64,000 nucleotides of DNA from positions 7,040,953 to 7,104,952 of the forward strand of contig JASKMD010000024.1 of the NCBI GenBank assembly GCA_030144725.1, in the 5' to 3' direction. This DNA comes from Haematococcus lacustris (taxonomy: Eukaryota; Chlorophyta; Chlorophyceae; Chlamydomonadales; Haematococcaceae). Shown in pieces: positions 39,324 to 48,837 of the stretch (positions are counted from its first letter, which is position 1; each line of letters starts with the position of its first letter). The translations under genes were made by a program, and so were the position numbers. Below the pieces are notes generated by a model, which saw only the letters and a program-made list of their open reading frames with translations, ran no database searches and was not told the DNA's origin.

Positions 39324-40037
39324 CGGTTCTACCTCCACCGCCTTCCCCTACTCAACTTCCTCCACCTCCCTCTGCCCAGCCCCATGCCCAGCCACCTTGT
39401 GCTTCCCCTTCGCAACCTCCCCCCCCACCTTCTGCGCAGCCCCACGCCCAACCTCCAGTTGTGCCCCCTGCCCTACCAGTCGCAGAGGGCCAGGTCACAG
39501 GCAAGGGCACTACAGGTGATGGGTCTCCTCGGGAGGTGCTCGGAGTTCAGTGGCAACAGCGCCAACACATCTCACCAGTTAAGGGTGGCACTTTTGGAGA
39601 TGAGGGGGCCCGGGTGGCGTAGAGCGCCGAAGTGGCTGAGCAGCATCAGCAGCACAGCCCTACCTCCCGGGGCCTTCTCCCTGCCTCAGTTGCAGCCGCC
39701 CCCCTCCAGCGCACCTCAGTTGGGGGTAGCACGGCTGGGGATGAGGGGGCCCGGGTGGCGCAGGGCGCCCAGGTGGCCCAACAATAGCACCAACACAGCC
39801 CTAGGGTGGGAGCGTGGGCGGGAACAGAGGTTGTAGCGGGGGCAGGGGATGAGCAGCCCAGCCGCCCCCTCCACTGGTCAGGGGCCCGCGAATCGGCCTT
39901 TCCAGCTTGGCGGTGCAGCAGCTCCTGGACGAGGCAGGAGGTCCCTTCTTCCCCGCATGGTCATGACCAGCTCCACCGGAGGTAAGTCGGGGAATGTGGG
40001 GGGCAAGGCTCTAGCCGTCTAGTTCCCCGCCGCTAGC
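39324..40037 (+). other. LINE 5' region, frames broken, with repeated module
   Basis: Pro/Gln-rich remnants, in no single frame. A module of roughly 70-80 bp (cacctcagtt ggggg-tagcac-ggctgg ... gatgagggggcccgggtggcg) occurs near 39580-39655 and 39707-39785, with a diverged third form near 40222-40290 inside the ORF. Possibly coding in an ancestral copy. Confidence 0.5.
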
Positions 40038-40288
40038 ATGGCCCTCCGAGCCGGTAGGAGCACCCTAGACCCCCAGCCGGAGCTGCTATCAGCTCCCCTT
40101 TCCTCCCCCTCCGCCTCACCCGCTTCTACCCAAGACCAGGCTTCTTGGCCCGACTGTGGAGGGGCAGAGTCGCTGGACGGCAAGGCTATCACAACTAGTC
40201 AGCCCCAGGCTGCCGCCACCCCCCACCAGCGCACCTCAGCAGGGGGTGGCACTGCTGGAACAGAGGGGGCAAGGCTGGTGCCAGTAGC

Positions 40289-40342
<54 letters not shown>

Positions 40343-42239
40343 CCGGCAGCAGCAGCACCAACAGCAACAGCAGCAGCCGCAGCAGCCGCAGCAGCGGGCT
40401 GGGGCTGGGGCTGGGGCTGGGGCTGGGGCTGGGGCTGGGGCTGGGGCTGGGGCTGGGGCTGGGGCTGGGGCTGGGGCTGGGGCTGGGGCTGGGGCTGGGG
40501 CTGGGGCTGGGGCTGGGGCTGGGGCTGGGGCTGGGGCTGGGGCTGGGGCTGGGGCTGGGGCTGGGGCTGGGGCTGGGGCTGGGGCTGGGGCTGGGGCTGG
40601 GGCTGGGGCTGGGGCTGGGGCTGGGGCTGGGGCTGGGGCTGGGGCTGGGGCTGGGGCTGGGGCTGGGGCTGGGGCTGGGGCTGGGGCTGGGGCTGGGGCT
40701 GGGGCTGGGGCTGGGGCTGGGGCTGGGGCTGGGGCTGGGGCTGGGGCTGGGGCCGGGGCCGGGGCCGGGGCCGGGGCCGGGGCCGGGGCCGGGGCCGGGG
40801 CCGGGGCCGGGGCCGGGGCCGGGGCCGGGGCCGGGGCCGGGGCCGGGGCCGGGGCCGGGGCCGGGGCCGGGGCTGGGGCTGGGGCTGGGGCTGGGGCTGG
40901 GGCTGGGGCTGGGGCTGGGGCTGGGGCTGGGGCTGGGGCTGGGGCTGGGGCTGGGGCTGGGGCTGGGGCTGGGGCTGGGGCTGGGGCTGGGGCTGGGGCT
41001 GGGGCTGGGGCTGGGGCTGGGGCTGGGGCTGGGGCTGGGGCTGGGGCTGGGGCTGGGGCTGGGGCTGGGGCTGGGGCTGGGGCTGGGGCTGGGGCTGGGG
41101 CTGGGGCTGGGGCTGGGGCTGGGGCTGGGGCTGGGGCTGGGGCTGGGGCTGGGGCTGGGGCTGGGGCTGGGGCTGGGGCTGGGGCTGGGGCTGGGGCTGG
41201 GGCTGGGGCTGGGGCTGGGGCTGGGCCTGGGGCTGGGGCTGGGCCTGGGCCTGGGCCTGGGCCTGGGTCTGGGTCTGGGGCCGTGCCTTCGCCGATGGTT
41301 TTGGATCGCCCACGCCTTACCCGACCCTTGTTCTCTACCCTCTTCCCAACACCCACCACCTTCCAGCCTAGCGCCCAAGGGGCTTTTGTGTCCCGAGCGC
41401 ATGCGCCTTGCTCTGTCCCGCCCCGCGGCGTGCATCTCCCCCACATCCCTCTTCCCCCCCAGCAGCTCTCTGCCCCCCTAAACCCCCCTTGGGCCGCCCC
41501 TCCCCCCCTTGTCAATCCTCCCGCTGTCCATCCCGGGCTCCTTGAGGGGTATGTTGCCACTGGCTCCCTTGCCGGTATCCCCCCATCAGCCTCTCCGCGC
41601 TCCCCGGGGCACTTGGGTTTGCTGGGTAAGGCACTCTCTAAGGGCGCGGTGCTGGTCTCCAAGGGCAAGCTCGCTGCCCGTGAGCTGAGAGATGCCACAG
41701 CTAGGGGCCTAGCCGTAGTCGGGCAGTGGGTGGGTGGGGAACCTTCCGCCAGCTCTCCCTCCCTTGACCCCATGGACGCCGAGGCAGCGGCCCCCACCGC
41801 CCCTTGCCGCACGGAGGTCACGGGGCTTGGTGCAGTTGCCCCTCTCCCAGCCCAGGAGCTTGGTCCCTCCACCGGCCAGGGCAGCCGGTTCGGCTCAGTG
41901 CGGGTTGGGTCCGGTGAGTTGCAGGGTAGTCAGCCTCCCCGCTGGCTTGACACCGCCGCAAGGGCCCCTCCGCGCCCCTCCCCGGATGACAGGAGGGCTA
42001 GGCTGGAGGAGCGGCAGCGGGAGGCCCAGTGTTGGTCGAGGCAAGGCAGCACCCAGCCAGCTACCCAGACAGCCAGAGGGGGGCCTCGCCGGCGCCGGTA
42101 TGGCATTCCCTCTTCCGGTTCCAGCTCTGAGGAGTGGGAGGCACGGCGTGCAGGGCACCAGCAAGCCGGTAGGCAGCGTGCTGCGCAGATTGGCCATGGG
42201 TCACGTGCGCTGCTACGGGTTGCTCAACCCCTCTGCTAG
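40038..42239 (+). CDS. LINE ORF1-like protein with polyQ and poly(Ala-Gly)
   Basis: 733 codons from the ATG at 40038. A Ser/Pro/Ala-rich start is followed by a Gln tract (about residues 85-120) and then (Ala-Gly)n encoded by (GGGGCT)n/(GGGGCC)n to about residue 415. Next is a Pro-rich region and a C-terminal half with a [21 protein letters not shown] module near residue 633 that also occurs after RT in this LINE. No RRM, zinc knuckle or esterase domain was seen. A neighbouring frame (41734-42951) continues through a Pro/Arg-rich stretch into the endonuclease, so the ancestral element may have had one long ORF, with a frame change near 42200. Function unknown; by position an RNA-binding or structural role is possible. 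Confidence 0.55.
40286..40395 (+). repeat. CAG/CAA tract (polyQ)
   Basis: Mixed CAG and CAA codons with a few His, Pro and Arg interruptions, in the ORF1-like frame. Confidence 0.9.
40396..41222 (+). repeat. (GGGGCT)n with internal (GGGGCC)20
   Basis: About 138 hexamers. 40749-40868 is a pure block of 20 GGGGCC units inside the GGGGCT array, followed by a degenerate edge (gggcct, gggtct) to about 41280. In frame it encodes alternating Gly and Ala; the T/C difference is silent (GCT/GCC, both Ala). Strongly G-quadruplex-prone. Confidence 0.96.
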
Positions 42240-43924
42240 CCTGGCCAGCTCGCTAGGGGCCTTTTGTGACAGCCCTGTAGTTGAGTCAGCAGGGGTCCGG
42301 GAGGGGAGGTTGAGGGTGCCTAAGCGGCAACAGCCCGAGCAGGCAGCTCAGTTTGGGGAGGAGGTCGAGCAGCTCGGTCCTCTGCCCCTGCGGCCCCCAC
42401 TGGCCATCTATTCACGTGAGCCTCGGGTCCGCCTCCGCCGCCCGGGGGCCAAGTTGGCGTGCATTAAGGCCACCCCGACCCCCCCCCCCCGGCCCTCCTC
42501 CTTTGCCAGGTCCGCCTCCCCTTCCCAGCCCACCCACCCTCCTCTACACACGCGTAGCCCGCGCGGGGGCAAGCCAGGACTAGCCATGCAGCGCCCAGGT
42601 GTGGCCGCCAGGTTCATGGCAGTCACCCTCAACGTGCAGGGCCTCGCCCAGCCGCACAAACTGCAGGCCCTGCTTAACTGGGCCGCTGACAGCCCGGCGC
42701 AATTGGTTTTCCTTCAAAAGTGCCATAGGGCGGAGAGCGTGTGGCAGTGCCAAGCCTGCCTGGCGGGGGCCAAGCCCGCCTGGCGGGGGCAGTGGATTTA
42801 CTCTCCTAGCACCGGCAGCTCCCAAGGCTGCCTGGTATTGGTCGAGCCTTCCACCATCCTCCAGGGCTGCACCCAGGTGCAGCTGCAGGCAGAGGGGGCC
42901 CAGGGGCGGGTGCTGCGGGTAGATGGGGAGCTGGCAGGCCGGTGTCCCTAGTGTGCGTGTACGCCCCGGCGCAGCAGGCAGAGCGGCCAGCGTTCTACGC
43001 AGAGTGCCTCCCCGCATGCCTCCCGCCAGCTGCCGACCGCCTCCTCCTCCTCATGGGGGGTGACTTCAACTGCATCCTGGCCCCAATGGACAGAGTGGGC
43101 ATCCCGCAGTGCTCGCAGCATGGGGAGGCCTAGGTGGGCAGCCGGGGCCAGGGGGCGGAGCAGCTGCGGCAGTTGGTGGGTGAGCGGGGGTTGGTGGACC
43201 CGTGGCGCCATCTGCACCCCTCCAAGAGAGACCTCACCCACTTCAGCGAGCGTTGGCAGACGGGTGCGCGCCTCGACCGCTGGTGCATCTCGGAGGAGCT
43301 GGTGCAGTGGCAGATGGACAGCGCCATCCAGGGGGTGCTGCCACTGCACCCCGCCCACCTCGACAACCCTGACCTGCTGGACTGCCTCAAGCTCTTCCTC
43401 CAGGCGAAGGAACATCACCACGAGGCAGCGAGTCAGCTGGGGCTGCCTAGGCATGGGCACAGGGTCATGTGGGCCCGCATCAAGAAGGGCATGGCCATGC
43501 GTGCCCAACACTTCCTGCGGGCGCAGCGCCGCGCGCAGCGTGACCTACAGCAGCGGAGGGAGAAGGCGGCAGCAGTGGCCAGGGCTCACCTCGTGCGGCA
43601 GCTGGTGCGGGTGGAGCGAGAGGGGGAGGCTGAGGTGCAGGCGGCGCAACACCTGGGAGAGGCCGCAGCCCTGGCGGGTGTGGGGGCGAGGGAGCAGGGG
43701 GCCCAGCAGTCCCTGCTGGCCAGCGCAGTCCTCGACCAGTAATACGGCGACCGCTCCTCCTTCTACTTCTACCATCGCGACCAGCCCGCGCACACCCCCA
43801 CCCTCATCTCCTCTCTCCAGCTCCCCGGCCAGCCAGGTCAGCCAGCAGACCTCACCACGCCGGCCGGGGTGAAGGCAGCGTGCAGGGCTTTCCAGCAGCA
43901 CTACTCAGCCGCCGAGCCAACCGG
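42240..43924 (+). pseudogene. LINE endonuclease domain, copy 5
   Basis: Shows the true N-terminal strand MQRPGVAARFMAVTLNVQGLAQ (ATG at 42586), absent from array units. It then has FLQKCHR, where the catalytic Glu of the other copies (FLQECHR) is Lys. A 4-bp loss near 42930 shifts frame before VCVYAPAQQ. Stops follow at 43131-43133 and 43740-43742, and about 100 bp are missing around the PTDHRPM block (about 43340). Clearly dead. Confidence 0.85.
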
Positions 43925-44099
43925 TGTAACGTGCGGGAAATCTCAACCACGCACCCCACAGGATGACCTAGCCTAAATGCCATGTACCACGAGCTTAGAG
44001 CGGGGTAGCTCGTTGGGCTGTGAACCCACTGTTCCCTTTACAGGGTTCACAGTACCTTATGGCCAGCATCACACTTGCATGCGCCGTACAACTGTTACA
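43925..44099 (-). repeat. Gyp4 3' LTR (175 bp)
   Basis: Contains a weak T-arm-like hairpin on the minus strand (TGGG-TTCACAG-CCCA, 44014-44028). On the plus strand it has an A-box-like tagctcgttggg (44006-44017) and a 10-bp inverted repeat ctgtgaaccc/gggttcacag. Confidence 0.88.
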
Positions 44100-44591
44100 T
44101 TCCTCCCCTCCTACAAGGCAGCTTCCCCTCTCCGCCGCACCCTTGGCGACTCGCGGTTTGACATCATGTCAGCCGCTGGACACAGCCGACGGAATACACC
44201 GTGGCCTTGCACAAGCCTAGCACCCACACACCCATGTGTGCTTCATGTGCATGTAACTTCATGCATGCACCATGTGTGGCATGCTTGCATGCACCATGTG
44301 TGGCAAGCTTGCATGGAGCATGTGCCAACATGCATGCAACAGCACGCAACCATGCGTGTCAACAGCTCATTGACCGAGCATGGCACAACCAGCACGACAT
44401 GCAGCACGACATGCATGCATCATACACAACCAGCACGGCATGCAGCACGACATGCATGCAACATGCATCATGCATGTGCACCAGCAGCCAGCGGTGTCCA
44501 TCACCCAGAACATGTCACGTGCGGCGCAAAGCGATAGCCTAGCATGACATCATGAACAGCCATGATCAGGCAATGAAGAGCCATAGCCAGC
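44100..44591. other. Gyp4 interior, left part, no gene
   Basis: Starts with the purine tract, then about 350 bp of catgca/tgtgtg-rich degenerate repeats. No coding sequence recognised. Confidence 0.6.
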
Positions 44592-45195
44592 CATGCCAGC
44601 CAGCCGGCCCTGCCAGCCCTGCCAGCCCTGCCAGCTCATTCCAGCCATGCCAGCCATGCCAGCCATGCCGGCCATGCCAGCCATGCCAGCCATGACGGCC
44701 ATGTCAGCCGTGCCGGCCATGCCAGCCATGCCAGCCATGCCAGCCGTGCCGGCCATGCCAGCCATGCCGGCCATGTCAGCCATGCCGGCCATGCCGGCTC
44801 ATTCCAGCCATGCCAGCCATGCCGGCTCATTCCAGCCATGCCAGCCATACCAGCCATGCCGGTCATGCCAGCCATGCCAGCCATGACGGCCATGTCAGCC
44901 GTGCCGGCCATGCCAGCCATGCCAGCCGTGCCGGCCATGCCAGCCATGCCGGCCATGTCAGCCATGCCAGCCCTGCCGGCTCATTCCAGCCATGCCAGCC
45001 ATGCCGGCTCATTCCAGCCATGCCAGCCATGCCAGCCATACCAGCCATGCTGGTCATCCCAGCCATGCCAGCCATGCCGGCTCATTCCAGCCATGCCAGC
45101 CATACCAGCATGCCGGCCATGTCAGCATGCCAGCCATGCCGGCCATGTCAGCATGCCAGCCATGCCAGCCATGCCAGCCATGCCAGCCATGTCAA
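44592..45195. repeat. 9-bp minisatellite (ATGCCAGCC)n in Gyp4
   Basis: About 65 copies of atgccagcc and variants (atgccggcc, atgtcagcc, tcattccagcc), arranged in longer repeated blocks of about 180 bp. The Met-Pro-Ala and Gly-Met-Ala frames are artefacts. Confidence 0.93.
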
Positions 45196-45920
45196 GCATT
45201 AGACCTTGCCCCTTGGTCTCGGCCAACATCATGAGGACAACTTCATGAGGATGACGGGATACCTGCAGCCAGCACTTCCTTGCACACGATGTTGGGGCAT
45301 ATCGGATTAGCCGCCGACTTCCCATCACCTTCATGCCAGCCATGACAAACCATGTCTATGTCATGAGCTCTGTCCATGAGCCTAAGCCACGGCTATCACC
45401 CGGCTGCACCTGGCTGCACCTGGCTGCACCTGGCCACTTGGCCACACCAAGCCAGGGTGACCTGCAGCTGCGGCTACAACATGAGCATCACCAAGCAGCC
45501 TAGGCCATGACTACCGAGGGCCATGAGTCGTGTGCCTAGTCAACAGCCCTCCTTACAGCTAGACTAGCATCACGACATTCAGGCATGTAGGCTGCAGCCA
45601 ACAGGCTAAGGCTAGAGCCTCGGGAATGCACCACGTCAAGGCGCCACGTTCTGCGCCACACCAAGGCGGTCACGCCACGATGCGACCTGACCGAGTGAAG
45701 TGCACTAAACACAAAATGGCCTGCGGCCAAACATGAGCTACGTCCCGCAGCTCTGCGAATGTGCACACTTTGGACGGACACACTTCAAAGGGCTGGCGCC
45801 GAATCGAATCCGGCGGCGGCGGCTTCCGAATGCGGCTTGCATCGCACATACCATACGATGTCATCCGCTATCCGCTGATGCAAGCCGAAGCACTTGGCGA
45901 AACATCGGTCGAGAAACCAA
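45196..45920. other. Gyp4 interior, right part, no gene
   Basis: About 720 bp of unique-looking sequence with only short frames; a triple repeat of ggctgcacct lies near 45400-45430. It ends at the PBS. Nothing else recognised. Confidence 0.5.
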
Positions 45921-46095
45921 TGTAACGTGCGGGAAATCTCAACCACGCACCCCACAGGATGACCTAGCCTAAATGCCATGTACCACGAGCTTAGAGCGGG
46001 GTAGCTCGTTGGGCTGTGAACCCACTGTTCCCTTTACAGGGTTCACAGTACCTTATGGCCAGCATCACACTTGCATGCGCCATACAACTGTTACA
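45921..46095 (-). repeat. Gyp4 5' LTR (175 bp)
   Basis: Matches 43925-44099 except for one base near the 3' end (gcgccg versus gcgcca). The PBS lies just outside at about 45903-45919. Confidence 0.88.
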
Positions 46096-47062
46096 ACCGG
46101 AGTCTCCGCAGCCAAGCCGGTAGACACAGCTGCGCGCGCCACGCTGCTCGGCAGCCTCACCTCCCACCTCACCCCCACCCAGGCCAGGGCTGCCGAGGGC
46201 CCCGATGGCAGCCCTATGCTGTCAGAGGAGGAGTTGGGCCGGGCTCTGCAAGGCTGCGCGCACAGCAAGGCCCCGGGGCTAGATGGGCTGCCCATGGAGG
46301 TCTACGACCGGCTGTGGGTGGAGCTGGGGCGGCCGCTGCGGGCCATGTTGCGAGAGGCCCTGGCAGACACCACTGACCCTGCCCCGCTGGCTGAGTTCCT
46401 GACCGGCATCATCACCCTCGTGCCCAAGGCTGGCAAGCCGAGGGACCAGGTGGCCGGCTACCACCCCATCACGCTCCTCAACTGCGACGTGCGCCTGGTG
46501 GCCAAGGCAGTAGGGGACCGGCTGCAGCTGCCCTTGGACCTGATGGTGTCCCCCTCTCAATCGGCCCTCATCCTAGGAAGGGACATCAGCGACAGCGTGC
46601 AGTTCCACCTGGGCCTGCTGGAGTACCTGCAGCAGCGGGGCAGCCCTGCCTGGCTGTTGTTTCTGGAGCTAGCGGGGGCCTATGACAACGTGTCCTGGGG
46701 CTTGCTCCAGGACACGATGGAGGCCATGGGGTTCTGCCGGGAGGGGCATGTGCGCAGGGCTCAGCTGCTGCACCGGGGGGCCACGATCCAGGTGCTGGTC
46801 AACGGCCACCTCACCGACAGCTTCCGCCTTGCGTCGGGGCTGCTGCAGGGCAGCGGGGCCTCCCCGCTCTACTGGTGCATCGTGCTCCAGCCGCTGGTCT
46901 GCTACATCAGCTCGCTCCAGCTGGCAGGCCGCATCAGCACCCCCACCATCCCCTCCAGCCCTCTGGCCATGCACAGGGCCTCCCTGACCCCCGCGCTCCC
47001 CTCAAAGGAGTATGCGGACGACCTCACCATCGTGGTGCTCGATCGGGTCAGAGACGGGAAGG
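46096..47062 (+). pseudogene. LINE reverse transcriptase fragment, copy 5
   Basis: Open within 45973-47097. SKAPGLDGLPMEVYDRLW, GYHPITLLNCDVRL, motif A LELAGAYDNVSW, motif B and EYADDLTIVVLD, then truncated at DRVRDGK by the inverted copy 6. It starts with accgg, the second copy of the Gyp4 target duplication. Confidence 0.85.
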
Positions 47063-47486
47063 TTTTTTTTCACAGGAGGAGCATTACAAGAGAGTGAGAG
47101 TGACTAAAGAAAAGAAGAAAAGAAAAGACTACAACAAACAAGATTCCCCCATACACGATCCCCAAGCACCACACCCAAACACAGCGGTCAACACCACCCA
47201 AGCAAAGGTCCACACACCCCAAGCAACCACCTCCCAAGGACAACGCCAATACACTCCCCCACACCAACGCCCTCCCCCCTAGCTGTGCACACCTCCTCAG
47301 ACCCTCCCCACAAAACTACCCACACGAGCCTTAGCCCCGCCCCTCGACCTGAAACCTACAACCCTACCCCCAACCCCAATGCTCGAACCAAGACCACCTA
47401 AGCCCCCGGTCCCTGACACCTAGACACCCCCCCAAAGCCCACCCCACCCACGTAACGCACTAAGCCCCCACCAGCAACCCTGCAGC

Positions 47487-48306
47487 TCAGGCTGGCTCGA
47501 CGTGGAAGGGGACGGACCACTGCAAGGAAAGGCGAACAAACAGCTCCCCCTCCCACTGCGCCCTGCTCTCCCCATGACTAGGCCTCCCTGCTGCCCTCTC
47601 CTCCTCCACTCCTCCTGCCCCAACCCTCCCCTCTGCCCCCTCCTGCCCTCCCCTCCGCTCCCTCCTAGGCTGTTTGGCAAACCAAGCCCCTGACGCCTCG
47701 GGCCACAGCTGGTCGAAGTGGGCAGCCTCCAGCTCCGGGTCCTTTCCCTTGAACCAGGTGGAGGGCACAGCGCCGCAGAGGCCCACGCGGATGTCCGTCC
47801 CCACCCGATGCCACTCACGCTTGACGGCCGTGGTGGGGGTGGAGATGACCTCCTCCACGACCCGCCTCGCCACCTGCTGTGGCTGCAGGGCTGTAGCGCC
47901 TCCTGAGCTGCGGTGGCGCCACACTGCGCCCAGGTAGGCCACTCGCAGACGGAGCCACAGCAGGCTGTCAGGGGGCTGGAAGGGTGGGTCCTCGCCGCGG
48001 GTGGGGCGCCCACTGAGGAGCAGCATGGCGTCGCCCGAGGGGGGGCGGGTGCCTGTGAGGCGGCCGTACACGTCCAGTACCCACTCCCAGGCTGGGGCCA
48101 CGGCGGTGCAGGTCAGGAAGGCGTGGGTGAGGGTCTCCAGGTGCCCCGGCTGGCAGAAGCGGCAGGCAGACGAGCCCGGGGCAGTCGCCCCCGTGAGGAT
48201 GTGACCCCACAAGGCCCCGACCATGAGGCTGGCGTGAAGCACCAGCCAGGCCACGATGACATGCTCTCGACGGAGGGTGGGGTCTAGCAGCTCCTTCCAC
48301 ACCTTC
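47487..48306 (-). pseudogene. LINE C-terminal region with zinc knuckle, copy 6
   Basis: Open frame of 271 codons ending at 47487. It has a complete knuckle CRFCQPGHLETLTHAFLTC (CX2CX9HX4C), then PAWEWVLDVYGRLTGTRPPSGDAML and the usual tail. It is joined in the ancestral copy to 55050, as the uninterrupted copy 8 shows near 58430. Confidence 0.85.
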
Positions 48307-48606
48307 TGTAACGTGCAGCCTTATAAAGGCTGACGCTGGACCGTTTGAACCATGTGTAACACTGAGCCGGCCGCGAGGGCACCGAAGTGCGGGTACTTAA
48401 ACAGTCGGCCACAAGGCACTACCGTGAGAAGGCTAGGGCTTAGAACGGGGCCCCCTGGAATCGAACCAGTTGTCCTCACAGCTTACGCTGCTAGGCTTTA
48501 CCTGCCAACTCACACTAATGCGGTGTGACCGATATCCTGTAGCTGCCTCGGGTTAACCGCGACAGCCCAGACGACACTAAGGGACTACGCGGAGCGCGCC
48601 CTTACA
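48307..48606 (-). repeat. Gyp3 copy 1 3' LTR (300 bp)
   Basis: Sense TGTAAGGGCG...CACGTTACA. B box GGTTCGATTCC (plus 48457-48467, minus strand) within a CTGG-TTCGATT-CCAG hairpin. Near the sense 3' end, CAGCCTTTATAAGGCTG is an inverted repeat enclosing TATAA. The purine tract (48607-48618) adjoins. Confidence 0.92.
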
Positions 48607-48837
48607 TTCCTCCCCCCCAAGGGGATGCCCGTTCCGCCTCAGGTTAAACCCGAGACTCGCAAGACCTAGGTCTCACTTGGTTAGCTACTGGGTACCATGA
48701 AGGTAGAGCCAGGTCAAAGCTGGGTGTGGTCAGAGACCAACTGTAAAAGGGGAATTGTAACATATGACCATAGGCTTTGTAAGCACAGAGAATAGAGTGC
48801 CTCAGTGCAGCAGCGCGGCAGCATGCATGCAGGAGAC
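48607..48837 (-). other. Gyp3 3' untranslated region and purine tract
   Basis: About 230 bp with no coding signs between the end of integrase and the 3' LTR; minus-strand purine run at 48607-48618. Confidence 0.75.

Larger units (their letters stand above)
43925..46095 (-). mobile_element. Gyp4: 2.17-kb non-autonomous LTR element
   Basis: Two 175-bp LTRs (43925-44099 and 45921-46095; one difference seen) with TGTAACGTG...CTGTTACA ends and a 5-bp duplication accgg (43920-43924; 46096-46100). Orientation comes from a purine tract AGGAGGGGAGGAA (44100-44112, minus strand) and a PBS TGGTTTCTCGACCGATG beside the right LTR, also on the minus strand. The interior has no gag or pol, only short-repeat DNA. 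The LTR start and PBS resemble Gyp3, a plausible source of enzymes. Confidence 0.88.
39324..47062 (+). mobile_element. LINE copy 5, retaining the 5' region; interrupted by Gyp4
   Basis: The only copy here with sequence upstream of the endonuclease. Order: C-rich/Pro-rich 5' region, ORF1-like frame with polyQ and poly(Ala-Gly), endonuclease with its true N-terminus, linker, Gyp4 insertion (43925-46095), RT up to YADD. It ends at 47062 where an inverted LINE copy begins with T8. The exact 5' boundary is uncertain; the TIR end at 39323 is adjacent. Confidence 0.8.

Noticed and set aside
40195..41872. Antisense poly(Ala-Pro), (Gln-Pro) and (Ser-Pro) frames over the GGGGCT array
   Set aside because: Repeat artefacts; the sense frame links to LINE sequence on both sides.
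44550..45248. Met-Pro-Ala and Gly-Met-Ala frames
   Set aside because: 9-bp minisatellite inside Gyp4; open in all frames because the unit is a multiple of three.
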